Source: JACRLI01 sp035542815
GTDB lineage: Bacteria; Eisenbacteria; RBG-16-71-46; JACRLI01
Assembly (NCBI GenBank): GCA_035542815.1
Contig: DATKKS010000252.1
Location: 1-18,023, forward strand
Length of the DNA stretch: 18,023 nt
Direction of reading: 5' to 3'
Position numbers and translations under genes: made by a program
In this document: in pieces, positions 1 to 7,037 of the stretch
Layout: each line of letters starts with the position of its first letter
Numbering within the stretch: the stretch's first letter is position 1
The notes under the pieces: model-generated
What the model saw: the letters and a program-made list of their open reading frames with translations, nothing else
Told to the model about the DNA's origin: nothing
Database searches by the model: none

Positions 1-1
1 G

Positions 2-2056
2 CCCGCCGAGTCCGCCCGGGTGGTCTTCCGGCCGGCGCAGGCGGGCCTGGCGGAGCTGCAGCAGGCCGTCGCCCGGGCCGGCTACCGGCTGGAGGCGGCG
101 CAGGGGCCGGCCCCCGCCCGCCCGCGCCCGCCCGCGCTGGCTCCGGTGGCGGCGGGCCTGGGACTCGCGGCAGTGAGCGTGGCGGCGCCCCTCGCCGGAG
201 CCGCCGCGCACCCGTGGGGCGACTGGGTCGCGGGGGCCGCCGCACTGGCGGTGTCGCTGGGCCTGGGCCGGCACATTCACCGCTCCGCGCTGCGCCAGGC
301 GCTCCGCGGGCGCGCCGGCATGGACACGCTGATCTCGCTGGGCTCGCTGGCGGCGGTCGGGCTCAGCTCCGTGCTGACCCTGCAGGGCCGCATGGGCTAT
401 TGGGACGCGGCCGCCGGAATCGTGGCCATCAGCCTCCTGGGCCGGTATCTGGAGGCCCGCGCCCGGCATCGCACCGGCGCGGCCCTGGAGGGCCTGGTGC
501 GGCTGCAGCGGGACCGGGCGGTGCGGGTGCGCGCGGGCCGGGAGGAGGAAGTGCGGGCCGCCGAGCTGGCGGCGGGCGAGGTGGTCCGGGTGCGGCCCGG
601 GGAGCGGGTGCCGGTGGACGGGCGGGTGGCGGCCGGGGAAAGCAGCGTGGACGAGTCCATTCTCTCCGGGGAGAGCCTGCCGGTGCCCAAGGGCCCGGGG
701 GACCCGGTGACCGGGGGCACGCTCAACCAGCTGGGGGCGCTGGACGTGGAGGTGCTGCGCCCGCAGCAGCAGGGCATGCTGGCGCAGGTGGCGGCGTGGG
801 TGGCCGCGGCGCAGGCCTCCAAGGCCCCCATCCAGGGGGTGGCGGACCGGGTCTCGGGGGTCTTCGCGCCGCTCATCGTGGGCCTGGCGGTGGTGACGCT
901 GGCGCTGGGGCTGATGGTATTCGGCCTGGACGTGCCGCACGCGGTGGTGCGGGCGGTGGCGGTCCTGGTGGTGGCCTGCCCGTGCGCGCTGGGGCTGGCC
1001 ACGCCGGCGGCGCTGGCGGTGGCCATGGGCCGGGCGGCGCGCTCCGGGATCCTGTTCCGGGACGGCACCAGCCTGGAGCTGGCGCACCGCGTGACCCACG
1101 TGAACCTGGACAAGACCGGCACCCTGACCGAGGGCCGGCCGCGGGTGCGCGCCGCGCGCTGCCGGCCGGAGCACCTGGCGCAGGTGGCCCGGCTGGCCGG
1201 CTCGGCCGAGCTGCCCTCGGAGCATCCGCTGGGCCGCGCGGTGGTGGCCTGGGCCCGGGAGCAGGGCGCGGAGCCGGCCCGCCCGGCGCGCTTCCGGGCC
1301 CACCCGGGAGGCGGCGTGGAGGCCGAGGTGGGGGGAGTCACGGTGCGGGTGGGCTCGCCCGGGTTCGCCGCCCGCGGTGCGCTGCTGAGCCTGGAGGCGC
1401 TGCCGGGCCAGCCGGCCCCCGGCGCGACCGAGCTGCACGTTTCGGTGAATGGGCGGCTGGCGGCCGCACTGGACCTGGAGGACGCCATGCGGCCGCAGTC
1501 CCCCGGGGTGGTGGCGGCGCTGCGGGCGCGGGGGGTGGAGCTGCGGATCCTCTCCGGCGACCGCCCGGCCGCGGTGGACCGGGCGGCGGAGCAGCTGGGA
1601 GGCGTGCCGCACGAGGGGGGCCTCTCGCCCCTGGACAAGTCCCGCCGGGTGCGCGAGCAGAAGGCGCCCGGGCGGGTGGTGGCGATGGTGGGCGACGGGG
1701 TGAACGACGCCCCCGCGCTGAGCGAGGCCGATCTGGGCCTGGCGTTCGCTTCGGCCGACATCGCCGCCGCGGCGGCGGACGTGACGCTGCTGGGCGGGGA
1801 CGCCCGGCAGATCCTCCGGGTGATGGAGCTGTCGCGGGCCACGCTGGCGGTGATCCGCCAGAACCTGGCGTGGGCCTTCGGCTACAACCTGGTGGGAATC
1901 CCGCTGGCCATGGCCGGCCGGCTCTCGCCGGTGTGGGCCTCGGCGTTCATGGCGCTGTCCTCGGTGCTGGTGGTGGGGAACTCGCTGCGCCTCGGCCGGC
2001 TGCAATTGGCCGGCGAGGGCGGCCCAGCCGCGCCGCCTGCTCCGCCAGCCGGCTGA
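2..2056 (+). CDS. copA: Copper-exporting P1B-type ATPase, 5' end outside the window
   Basis: This is an integral membrane ATP-driven pump of the CopA family, expected to export Cu(I) from the cytoplasm. The reading frame is open from base 2, and the first residues (AESARVVFRPAQ) read as the end of a heavy-metal-associated (HMA) domain. The true start and any CxxC site therefore lie to the left. Counting from the GTG at 20, the visible hallmarks are the actuator loop ILSGESLPV near residue 217, the CPC metal site in TM6 at 320-322, the phosphorylation motif DKTGTLTEG from 364, the SEHPLG motif of the nucleotide-binding domain, and GDGVNDAPAL from 558. The AFGYN stretch and the MALSS segment in the last two membrane helices indicate the Cu(I) subtype (P1B-1). 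The usual TGES of the actuator is SGES here, a mild change. The 3' end overlaps the convergent TIM-barrel gene by 110 bp. The family is certain and copper specificity is very likely. Confidence 0.95.
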   Translation, partial: PAESARVVFRPAQAGLAELQQAVARAGYRLEAAQGPAPARPRPPALAPVAAGLGLAAVSVAAPLAGAAAHPWGDWVAGAAALAVSLGLGRHIHRSALRQALRGRAGMDTLISLGSLAAVGLSSVLTLQGRMGYWDAAAGIVAISLLGRYLEARARHRTGAALEGLVRLQRDRAVRVRAGREEEVRAAELAAGEVVRVRPGERVPVDGRVAAGESSVDESILSGESLPVPKGPGDPVTGGTLNQLGALDVEVLRPQQQGMLAQVAAWVAAAQASKAPIQGVADRVSGVFAPLIVGLAVVTLALGLMVFGLDVPHAVVRAVAVLVVACPCALGLATPAALAVAMGRAARSGILFRDGTSLELAHRVTHVNLDKTGTLTEGRPRVRAARCRPEHLAQVARLAGSAELPSEHPLGRAVVAWAREQGAEPARPARFRAHPGGGVEAEVGGVTVRVGSPGFAARGALLSLEALPGQPAPGATELHVSVNGRLAAALDLEDAMRPQSPGVVAALRARGVELRILSGDRPAAVDRAAEQLGGVPHEGGLSPLDKSRRVREQKAPGRVVAMVGDGVNDAPALSEADLGLAFASADIAAAAADVTLLGGDARQILRVMELSRATLAVIRQNLAWAFGYNLVGIPLAMAGRLSPVWASAFMALSSVLVVGNSLRLGRLQLAGEGGPAAPPAPPAG

Positions 2057-2825
2057 GGCGGGCGCTGCCCCGGACCTGGGCCGCCAGATCCAGCGACTCG
2101 TTCACCACCAGCCCGCGGTAGTCGCGCTCCACCAGCGTTTCGGCCACCGAGCGCCAGTCCACCGATCCCTCCCCCACCGCCCGGTGCTGGTCGCCCCAGC
2201 CTGAGTTGTCGTGCACGTGCACGTGCCACAGCTTCCCGCCCAGCGCCTCGAACAGCAGCCGCGCGGGGAGGCCCGCGGTGTGGGCGTGGCCCACGTCCGC
2301 GGCGCAGCCCAGCCACCGGGAGCCCACCGCCGCGGCCACCCCCAGCTGCCAGCTGGCGGTGCGGGCGGCCCGGAACGCCGGCATGTTCTCGACCGCCACC
2401 CGCATCCCGAGCCGCGCGGCCCGCCGCGCCAGGCGGGCGAAGGCGTCGGCCTCGCGGCGGCGCAGGGCCCGCCGGGCGGCCCCGCCGAGGGCCGCCCAGC
2501 CGGCCAGGCTCACCATCGCCGGGTGCATCACCACCACCTCCGCCTCGACTGCGCCGGCCGCCTCCAGCGCAGCCGCGTACAGCCGCTCGGTCCGGGCCTG
2601 CAGCTCCGGGTCGGCGGAGGCGATGTCCAGCTCCCGGAACGGCGCGTGCACCGAGTACGCCAGGCCGCGGCGGGCCTTGAGGCGCGCCAGGGCGCGCAAT
2701 TCCGATGGGCTGCCGGGCAGCCGCGGCCCGGGGCTGGCCAGCTCGAACGCCGCGAACCGGCCCAGCCCGGCGCGCACCGCCGCCAGCCAGTCTTCGCGCA
2801 ACACGGTGGAAGCGGCGAGCCTCAC
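1947..2825 (-). CDS. Sugar phosphate isomerase/epimerase-like protein (xylose isomerase-like TIM barrel)
   Basis: This 292-residue protein belongs to the AP-endonuclease-2 / xylose isomerase-like TIM-barrel superfamily: cytoplasmic, metal-dependent isomerases, epimerases and related enzymes. Signs are HAPFRELDI at 60-68, VVVMHPA at 97-103, AVENMPA at 144-150, CAADVGHAH at 174-182, WHVHVHDNSGWGDQH at 200-214 followed by GEGSVDW, and VNES at 241-244. The His, Glu and Asp residues of these motifs are the likely metal ligands. The GTG start is chosen because it overlaps the stop of the upstream ABC ATPase as GTGA and gives a natural beginning (MRLAASTVLRED). It is the last gene of the transporter operon, so it probably acts on the imported compound or a derivative. 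The final 37 or so residues are Pro/Ala/Arg-rich, lie antisense to the end of copA, and are probably not part of the fold. The exact substrate cannot be read from the sequence. Confidence 0.85.
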   Translation of the reverse strand: MRLAASTVLREDWLAAVRAGLGRFAAFELASPGPRLPGSPSELRALARLKARRGLAYSVHAPFRELDIASADPELQARTERLYAAALEAAGAVEAEVVVMHPAMVSLAGWAALGGAARRALRRREADAFARLARRAARLGMRVAVENMPAFRAARTASWQLGVAAAVGSRWLGCAADVGHAHTAGLPARLLFEALGGKLWHVHVHDNSGWGDQHRAVGEGSVDWRSVAETLVERDYRGLVVNESLDLAAQVRGSARLSRLAEQAARLGRPRRPIAAGRGAASSPPPAPRTAP

Positions 2826-3904
2826 GCCGACGTGCTCCCGGGGGAGTTCGGCGGCGCCGGGGAGGCGGCCCCAGGTGCGGGGTCGCCGGCGGCCCGCGCC
2901 GGCGGCGCGGTGGTGGCGCCCGGGGCGAGCAGGAGGCAACTGGCCCACCGGCCCGGGCGGATTTCGGTCAGCTCCGGCACCTCGCGGCGGCAGCGCTCCA
3001 CGGCCGCGGGGCAGCGCGGGTGGAACGGGCAGCCCGGCGGCGGGTCGGCCGGATTGGGCGGCTCGCCGCCCAGTGGAGCGCGGCGGGCGGGGCGCTCCGG
3101 GTCGGGCACCGGCACCGCGGCCAGCAGCGCCTGGGTGTACGGGTGCAGCGGGGCCCGGTAGAGCTCGGCGCTGGGAGCCACCTCGACCAGCCGGCCCAGG
3201 TACATCACCGCCACCCGGTCGCTGACGTGGCGGACCACTCCCAGGTCGTGGGCCACGAAGATGTAGGTCAGGCCCAGCCGGGCCTGGAGGTCCTGCAGCA
3301 GGTTCAGGATCTGCGCCTGGATGGACACGTCGAGGGCCGACACCGGCTCGTCGCACAGGATCAGCTCCGGGCCCACCGCGAGCGCCCGGGCCACCCCGAT
3401 GCGCTGGCGCTGGCCCCCGGAGAACTCGTGCGGGTAGCGCCGCGCGTGGTCCGGCGAGAGGCCCACCAGCGCCAGCAGCTCCGCGATGCGCTCGCGCGCG
3501 GCGCGCCCGGAGGCCAGGTGGTGGATGGCCAGCGCCTCGCCCAGGGCCGCCCCCACGGTCATGCGCGGGTTGAGCGAGCCGTACGGGTCCTGGAAGATGA
3601 TCTGCATGCGGCGCCGCAGCCGGCGCAGCGGGCCCGGCGCCAGGCGCAGCACGTCCACGCCGTCGAACCACACCTCCCCGGCGGTGGCCGGCAGCAGCCG
3701 CAGGATGAGCCGTCCGGTGGTGGTCTTGCCGCAGCCCGACTCCCCCACCAGCCCCAGCGTCTCGCCGCGGCGCACCTCGAAGCTCACCCCGTCCACCGCC
3801 CGGACCCAGCCCGCGGTGCGCCCCATCAGCCCGCGCCGCACCGGGAACAGCTTGCGCAGGCCGCGCACCGAGAGCAGCGGGGCCACCTCCGGGGGCCGGC
3901 TCAC
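2822..3904 (-). CDS. OppF/DppF-type ABC transporter ATP-binding protein
   Basis: This is one of the two cytoplasmic ATPases that power the peptide/nickel/oligosaccharide (Opp/Dpp) class of ABC importers. The 360-residue protein has Walker A GESGCGKT at 54-61, a Q-loop in IIFQDPYGSLNPRM, the signature FSGGQRQR, Walker B LILCDEP, and the H-loop VAHDLG. The C-terminal Oligo_HPY domain begins at LHPYTQALL and carries the Cys pattern GCPFHPRCPAAVERC plus a later ASC, which in relatives can hold an iron-sulphur cluster. QDPYGSLNPRM and FSGGQRQR are typical of the OppF rather than the OppD partner. The last 35 or so residues are Ala/Pro-rich and look disordered. The GTG start overlaps the upstream stop as GTGA and has GGAGG four bases upstream; a second GTG six codons later is a weaker alternative. 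It pairs with the OppD-type ATPase encoded just before it. Confidence 0.95.
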   Translation of the reverse strand: MSRPPEVAPLLSVRGLRKLFPVRRGLMGRTAGWVRAVDGVSFEVRRGETLGLVGESGCGKTTTGRLILRLLPATAGEVWFDGVDVLRLAPGPLRRLRRRMQIIFQDPYGSLNPRMTVGAALGEALAIHHLASGRAARERIAELLALVGLSPDHARRYPHEFSGGQRQRIGVARALAVGPELILCDEPVSALDVSIQAQILNLLQDLQARLGLTYIFVAHDLGVVRHVSDRVAVMYLGRLVEVAPSAELYRAPLHPYTQALLAAVPVPDPERPARRAPLGGEPPNPADPPPGCPFHPRCPAAVERCRREVPELTEIRPGRWASCLLLAPGATTAPPARAAGDPAPGAASPAPPNSPGSTSA

Positions 3905-4962
3905 GCGTCCTCCGCGGAAGCCGCCATGCGGCGCAGCAGTTCGACGCGCTGCTCCGAGGCGGCCACCTGGTCCGCGTGCCAGCAGCGCACCCAATGCCCT
4001 CCGGCGGGCCCCTCGAGCGGCGGTTCGGCGGTGCGGCAGCGCTCGGTGGCGAAGGCGCAGCGGGGGTGGAAGCGGCACCCGGAGGGGAAGCGCGCGGGAT
4101 CGGGCACGCTGCCCGGGATGGCCTGCAGCCGCTGGCGCGGGCGGTGCACGTCCGGGAGGCAGCCGAGCAGGCCCAGGGTGTACGGGTGCCGCGGGTCGCG
4201 GAACGCGTCGGCGGTGGCGCACCGCTCCACCACCTGCCCGGCATACATCACGGCCACCTCGCGGGCCACCTCGGCCACCACCCCCAGGTCGTGGGTGATG
4301 ATGAGCACCGCCATGCCCAGCTCGCGTTGCAGCCGGGCCAGGAGCTCCAGGATCTGCGCCTGGATGGTGACATCGAGCGCGGTCGTGGGCTCGTCGGCGA
4401 TGAGCAGCGCCGGACGGCAGGCCAGCGCCATGGCGAGCATGACCCGCTGCCGCAGGCCGCCCGAGAGCTGGTGCGGGTACTCATCCACCCGGTGCTCGGG
4501 AGCCGGGATGCCCACCAGCCGGAACAGCTCCACCGCGCGGGCGCGGGCCTCGCGGCGGCCGGCGCGCCGGTGGACCCGCAGAACCTCGGCCACCTGCTCG
4601 CCGCACGACAGCACCGGGTTGAGCGAGGTCATGGGCTCCTGGAACACCATCGCGATCTGCTCGCCGCGCACCCGGCGCAGCTCCGAGCCGGACAGCGCCA
4701 GCAGGTCGCGCCCGCGAAACAGGATCCGGCCCCCCTCGATGCGCCCGGGGGGCGAGGCCACCAGGCGCAGGATGGACAGCGCGGTCACGCTCTTGCCGCA
4801 GCCGGACTCGCCCACCAGGCCCAGCGTGGCCCCTTCCTCCAGCTCCAGCGACACCCCGTCCACCGCGCGCACCACCCCCTCCTCGGTGTGGAACCAGGTG
4901 CGCAGGTCCTGGATCGCCAGCAGCGGGCCGGGCGGCCCCGCGGGAGTCCGGGCGGCGCTCAC
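3901..4962 (-). CDS. OppD/DppD-type ABC transporter ATP-binding protein
   Basis: This is the second ATPase subunit of the same importer, expected to form a heterodimer with the OppF-type protein on the cytoplasmic face of the permeases. The 353-residue product shows Walker A GESGCGKS at 51-58, Q-loop Gln108 in VFQEPMTSLNP, signature LSGGLRQR from 166 (most relatives have LSGGMRQR), Walker B LLIADEPTTALD with D190/E191, and H-loop His224 in IITHDLG. The C-terminal oligopeptide-binding extension starts at HPYTLGLL and contains four cysteines in the GCRFHPRCAFATERC ... VRCW pattern that binds a [4Fe-4S] cluster in studied DppD/OppD proteins. The GTG start overlaps the stop of the permease gene upstream as GTGA and follows a GGAGG sequence. 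The transported substrate cannot be inferred from this subunit. Confidence 0.95.
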   Translation of the reverse strand: MSAARTPAGPPGPLLAIQDLRTWFHTEEGVVRAVDGVSLELEEGATLGLVGESGCGKSVTALSILRLVASPPGRIEGGRILFRGRDLLALSGSELRRVRGEQIAMVFQEPMTSLNPVLSCGEQVAEVLRVHRRAGRREARARAVELFRLVGIPAPEHRVDEYPHQLSGGLRQRVMLAMALACRPALLIADEPTTALDVTIQAQILELLARLQRELGMAVLIITHDLGVVAEVAREVAVMYAGQVVERCATADAFRDPRHPYTLGLLGCLPDVHRPRQRLQAIPGSVPDPARFPSGCRFHPRCAFATERCRTAEPPLEGPAGGHWVRCWHADQVAASEQRVELLRRMAASAEDA

Positions 4963-6047
4963 CGGCGGGCCTCCGCGACGCGGCGGGGGTCCAGCGCGTC
5001 GCGCAGCCCGTCGCCCAGGAAATTGAAGGCCATCACCGCCACGAAGATCGCCACCCCCGGCGCCAGCACCCACGGGTAGCTCTGCAGGTACGAGACGTTC
5101 TGCGCCTGGCGCAGCATGTTGCCCCACGAGGCGTACGGCTCCTGGATGCCCACCCCCAGGTAGGACAGCGCCACCTCGCCCAGGATGTAGCCGGGCACCG
5201 AGACCGTGGCCGCCACCACCAGGAAGGAGAAGGTGTTGGGCAGCACGTGCCGGGCCAGGATCCGCAGCGGCCCGGCCCCCACCGCGCGGGCCGCCAGCAC
5301 GTACTCCCGGGTGCGCAGCGAGAGCACCATGCCCCGCACCACCCGCGCCAGGCTGGCCCAGTAGACGCACGCCAGGATCACCACCGTGAGCAGGTACACC
5401 TGGGGCGAGGGCAGGGTGATGGGGAACACCGCGCGCAGCGCCAGGATCAGGTACAGCGCCGGCACCGACATGATGACCTCCGTGGAGCGCATGGCCAGGG
5501 TGTCCACCCAGCCGCCGAAGTAGCCGGCCGCCCCGCCCACCAGCATCCCCAGGAGGAAGCTGATGAGCACCCCCACCAGCCCCACCGACAGCGACACCCG
5601 GGCCCCGAAGACCAGGCGGCTGAACTGGTCCCGCCCGAACTGGTCGGTGCCCAGCAGGTACACCCGTCCGGGCGGCTCCGCGCCGAACAGGTGCAGCCGC
5701 GAGGGCACGCACCCCAGCCAGCGGTAGGGCTCGCCCCGCACCAGCAGCCGCACCGGGCAGCGGCCCGCCGGGCGCGGGCGGTACTCCAGGCGGCCCCCGG
5801 AGAGCCGGCCGGTGTCGGTGGCGTACACGAACGGCCCGCGCAGGCGGCCGGCGGCGTCGCGCAGGTGGATCGGCGTGGGCGGGTGGAACGGGTGGTCCGC
5901 GTCCAGGGCGTCGTACGGGTAGGGCGCCAGGAAGTCGGCCCCGGCCGCGCCCAGGTACAGCACCGCCAGCACCCCGGCGCACACCCGGGCCACCAGGCTC
6001 AGGCGCAGGCCGCGCCCGGCCGCCCGCTCCCCTCCCGGCGCGCTCAC
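4959..6047 (-). CDS. OppC/DppC-type ABC transporter permease with long periplasmic insertion
   Basis: This is one of two inner-membrane permease subunits of the importer. The 362-residue protein starts with one membrane helix (about 16-38, the OppC N-terminal region), followed by a long polar segment. The family landmark LGTDQFGRD then appears at 132-140, and after it the BPD_transp_1 core. The EAA coupling loop is EYVLAARAVGAGPLRILARH, followed by LPN, and the core ends with GEVALSYLGVGIQEP and SWGNML. In ordinary DppC proteins LGTDxxGRD lies about 60-70 residues closer to the N terminus, so residues about 45-128 hold a lineage-type periplasmic insertion containing PIHLRDAAGR, RLLVRGEPY and LHLFG. 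I recall similar segments in Opp-type permeases of several environmental phyla, but cannot check here. The GTG start overlaps the upstream permease stop as GTGA. Confidence 0.93.
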   Translation of the reverse strand: MSAPGGERAAGRGLRLSLVARVCAGVLAVLYLGAAGADFLAPYPYDALDADHPFHPPTPIHLRDAAGRLRGPFVYATDTGRLSGGRLEYRPRPAGRCPVRLLVRGEPYRWLGCVPSRLHLFGAEPPGRVYLLGTDQFGRDQFSRLVFGARVSLSVGLVGVLISFLLGMLVGGAAGYFGGWVDTLAMRSTEVIMSVPALYLILALRAVFPITLPSPQVYLLTVVILACVYWASLARVVRGMVLSLRTREYVLAARAVGAGPLRILARHVLPNTFSFLVVAATVSVPGYILGEVALSYLGVGIQEPYASWGNMLRQAQNVSYLQSYPWVLAPGVAIFVAVMAFNFLGDGLRDALDPRRVAEARR

Positions 6048-7018
6048 GCGGACTCCGCGCGGATCCGCGGGTCGGCCAGCACCAGCAGCAGGTCCGCCGC
6101 CAGGTTCCCGAGCACCAGCACCCCGGAGGTCAGCAGCACCGAGCCCATCACCACGTACAGGTCGCGCTGCAGCAGCGCCGTCAACGTGAGGCGCCCCAGC
6201 CCCGGCCAGCCCATCACCACCTCCACCAGGAACGAGCCGGTGAGCAGGAACCCCAGGCTGTAGCCGAACAGGGTGATGAGCGGGTTGAGGGCGTTGCGCA
6301 CCGCGTGGCGCAGCACCACCGCGGACTCCGGGAGGCCCTTGGCGCGGGCGGTGGTGACGTACTCCGCGTGCAGCACGTCCAGCAGGTTGGCGCGCATCTG
6401 GCGCATCCGGGAGGCCATCGGGGCCAGCCCCACTGCCAGCGCCGGGAGCACCAGGTGGTGCAGCAGGTCTAGCGCGCGGCGGCCCCAGCCCAGGCTGTCG
6501 GAGTCCAGGCTGCGCATGCCGCCGATGGGAAACCACCCGGTGCGCGCCGCGAACAGCAGCAGCAGCAGCGCCAGGAACACCTCCGGCACGGAGAGACCCA
6601 CGAACGCCACGAAGGAGCAGGCCCGGTCCACCCAGGTGTTGTGGCGCACCGCGGACAGGATCCCCAAGGGAATGCTCAGCCCCCAGGCCACGCACGAGCC
6701 GGCCAGCGCCAGCACGAAGGTGTTGAGCAGCCCCTGGGCCAGCACCTCGAACACCGGGCGGTGGTAGGCGAAGGAGTAGCCGAAATCCAGGCGCAGGAAC
6801 ACGTTCTTGAGGTAGCTCAGGTACTGCAGCGGCAGCGGCTGGTCCAGGCCGAAGCGGGTGCGCATGGCCTCGATCGCCTCGGGGCTCACCGCCGGGTCGG
6901 CGCGCATGGTGTCCAGGTAGTCCCCCGGGGCTGCGTGCATCACCAGGAAGGTGAGCAGGGAGACGCCCAGCAGCAGGGGCACCAGGTGCAGCAGACGCTT
7001 CAGGATGACGGTGCGCAT
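6044..7018 (-). CDS. OppB/DppB-type ABC transporter permease
   Basis: This is the first inner-membrane permease of the importer: 324 residues, close to the usual OppB/DppB length of 306-340. It begins with the typical MRTVILKRLLHLVPLLLGVS, where basic residues precede the first helix, followed by MHAAPGD. The family marks FGLDQPLPLQYLSYL and LDFGYSF come next, then five further hydrophobic segments. TGWFPIGG is in the usual periplasmic loop. The EAA coupling loop EYVTTARAKGLPESAVVLRH is followed by VRNALNPLIT and the FLVEVVMGWPGLGRL segment. The ATG start at 7018 is clear by homology. The gene begins 19 nt after the stop of the solute-binding protein, the only non-overlapping junction in this operon, and no strong Shine-Dalgarno sequence is visible before it. 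Confidence 0.95.
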   Translation of the reverse strand: MRTVILKRLLHLVPLLLGVSLLTFLVMHAAPGDYLDTMRADPAVSPEAIEAMRTRFGLDQPLPLQYLSYLKNVFLRLDFGYSFAYHRPVFEVLAQGLLNTFVLALAGSCVAWGLSIPLGILSAVRHNTWVDRACSFVAFVGLSVPEVFLALLLLLFAARTGWFPIGGMRSLDSDSLGWGRRALDLLHHLVLPALAVGLAPMASRMRQMRANLLDVLHAEYVTTARAKGLPESAVVLRHAVRNALNPLITLFGYSLGFLLTGSFLVEVVMGWPGLGRLTLTALLQRDLYVVMGSVLLTSGVLVLGNLAADLLLVLADPRIRAESA

Positions 7019-7037
7019 GCGCGGTGCCCGCCGGCGC

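Noticed and set aside
214..2121. Gly/Ala/Arg-rich frame overlapping copA on the same strand
   Set aside because: Frame-shifted reading of copA made mainly of Gly, Ala, Pro and Arg; copA motifs lie in the other frame.
2705..5026. Long + strand open frame of 773 codons opposite the transporter genes
   Set aside because: It is composed of Arg/Pro/Ala/Gln-rich sequence without domains and lies antisense to clear ABC transporter genes; such frames are expected at this GC content.
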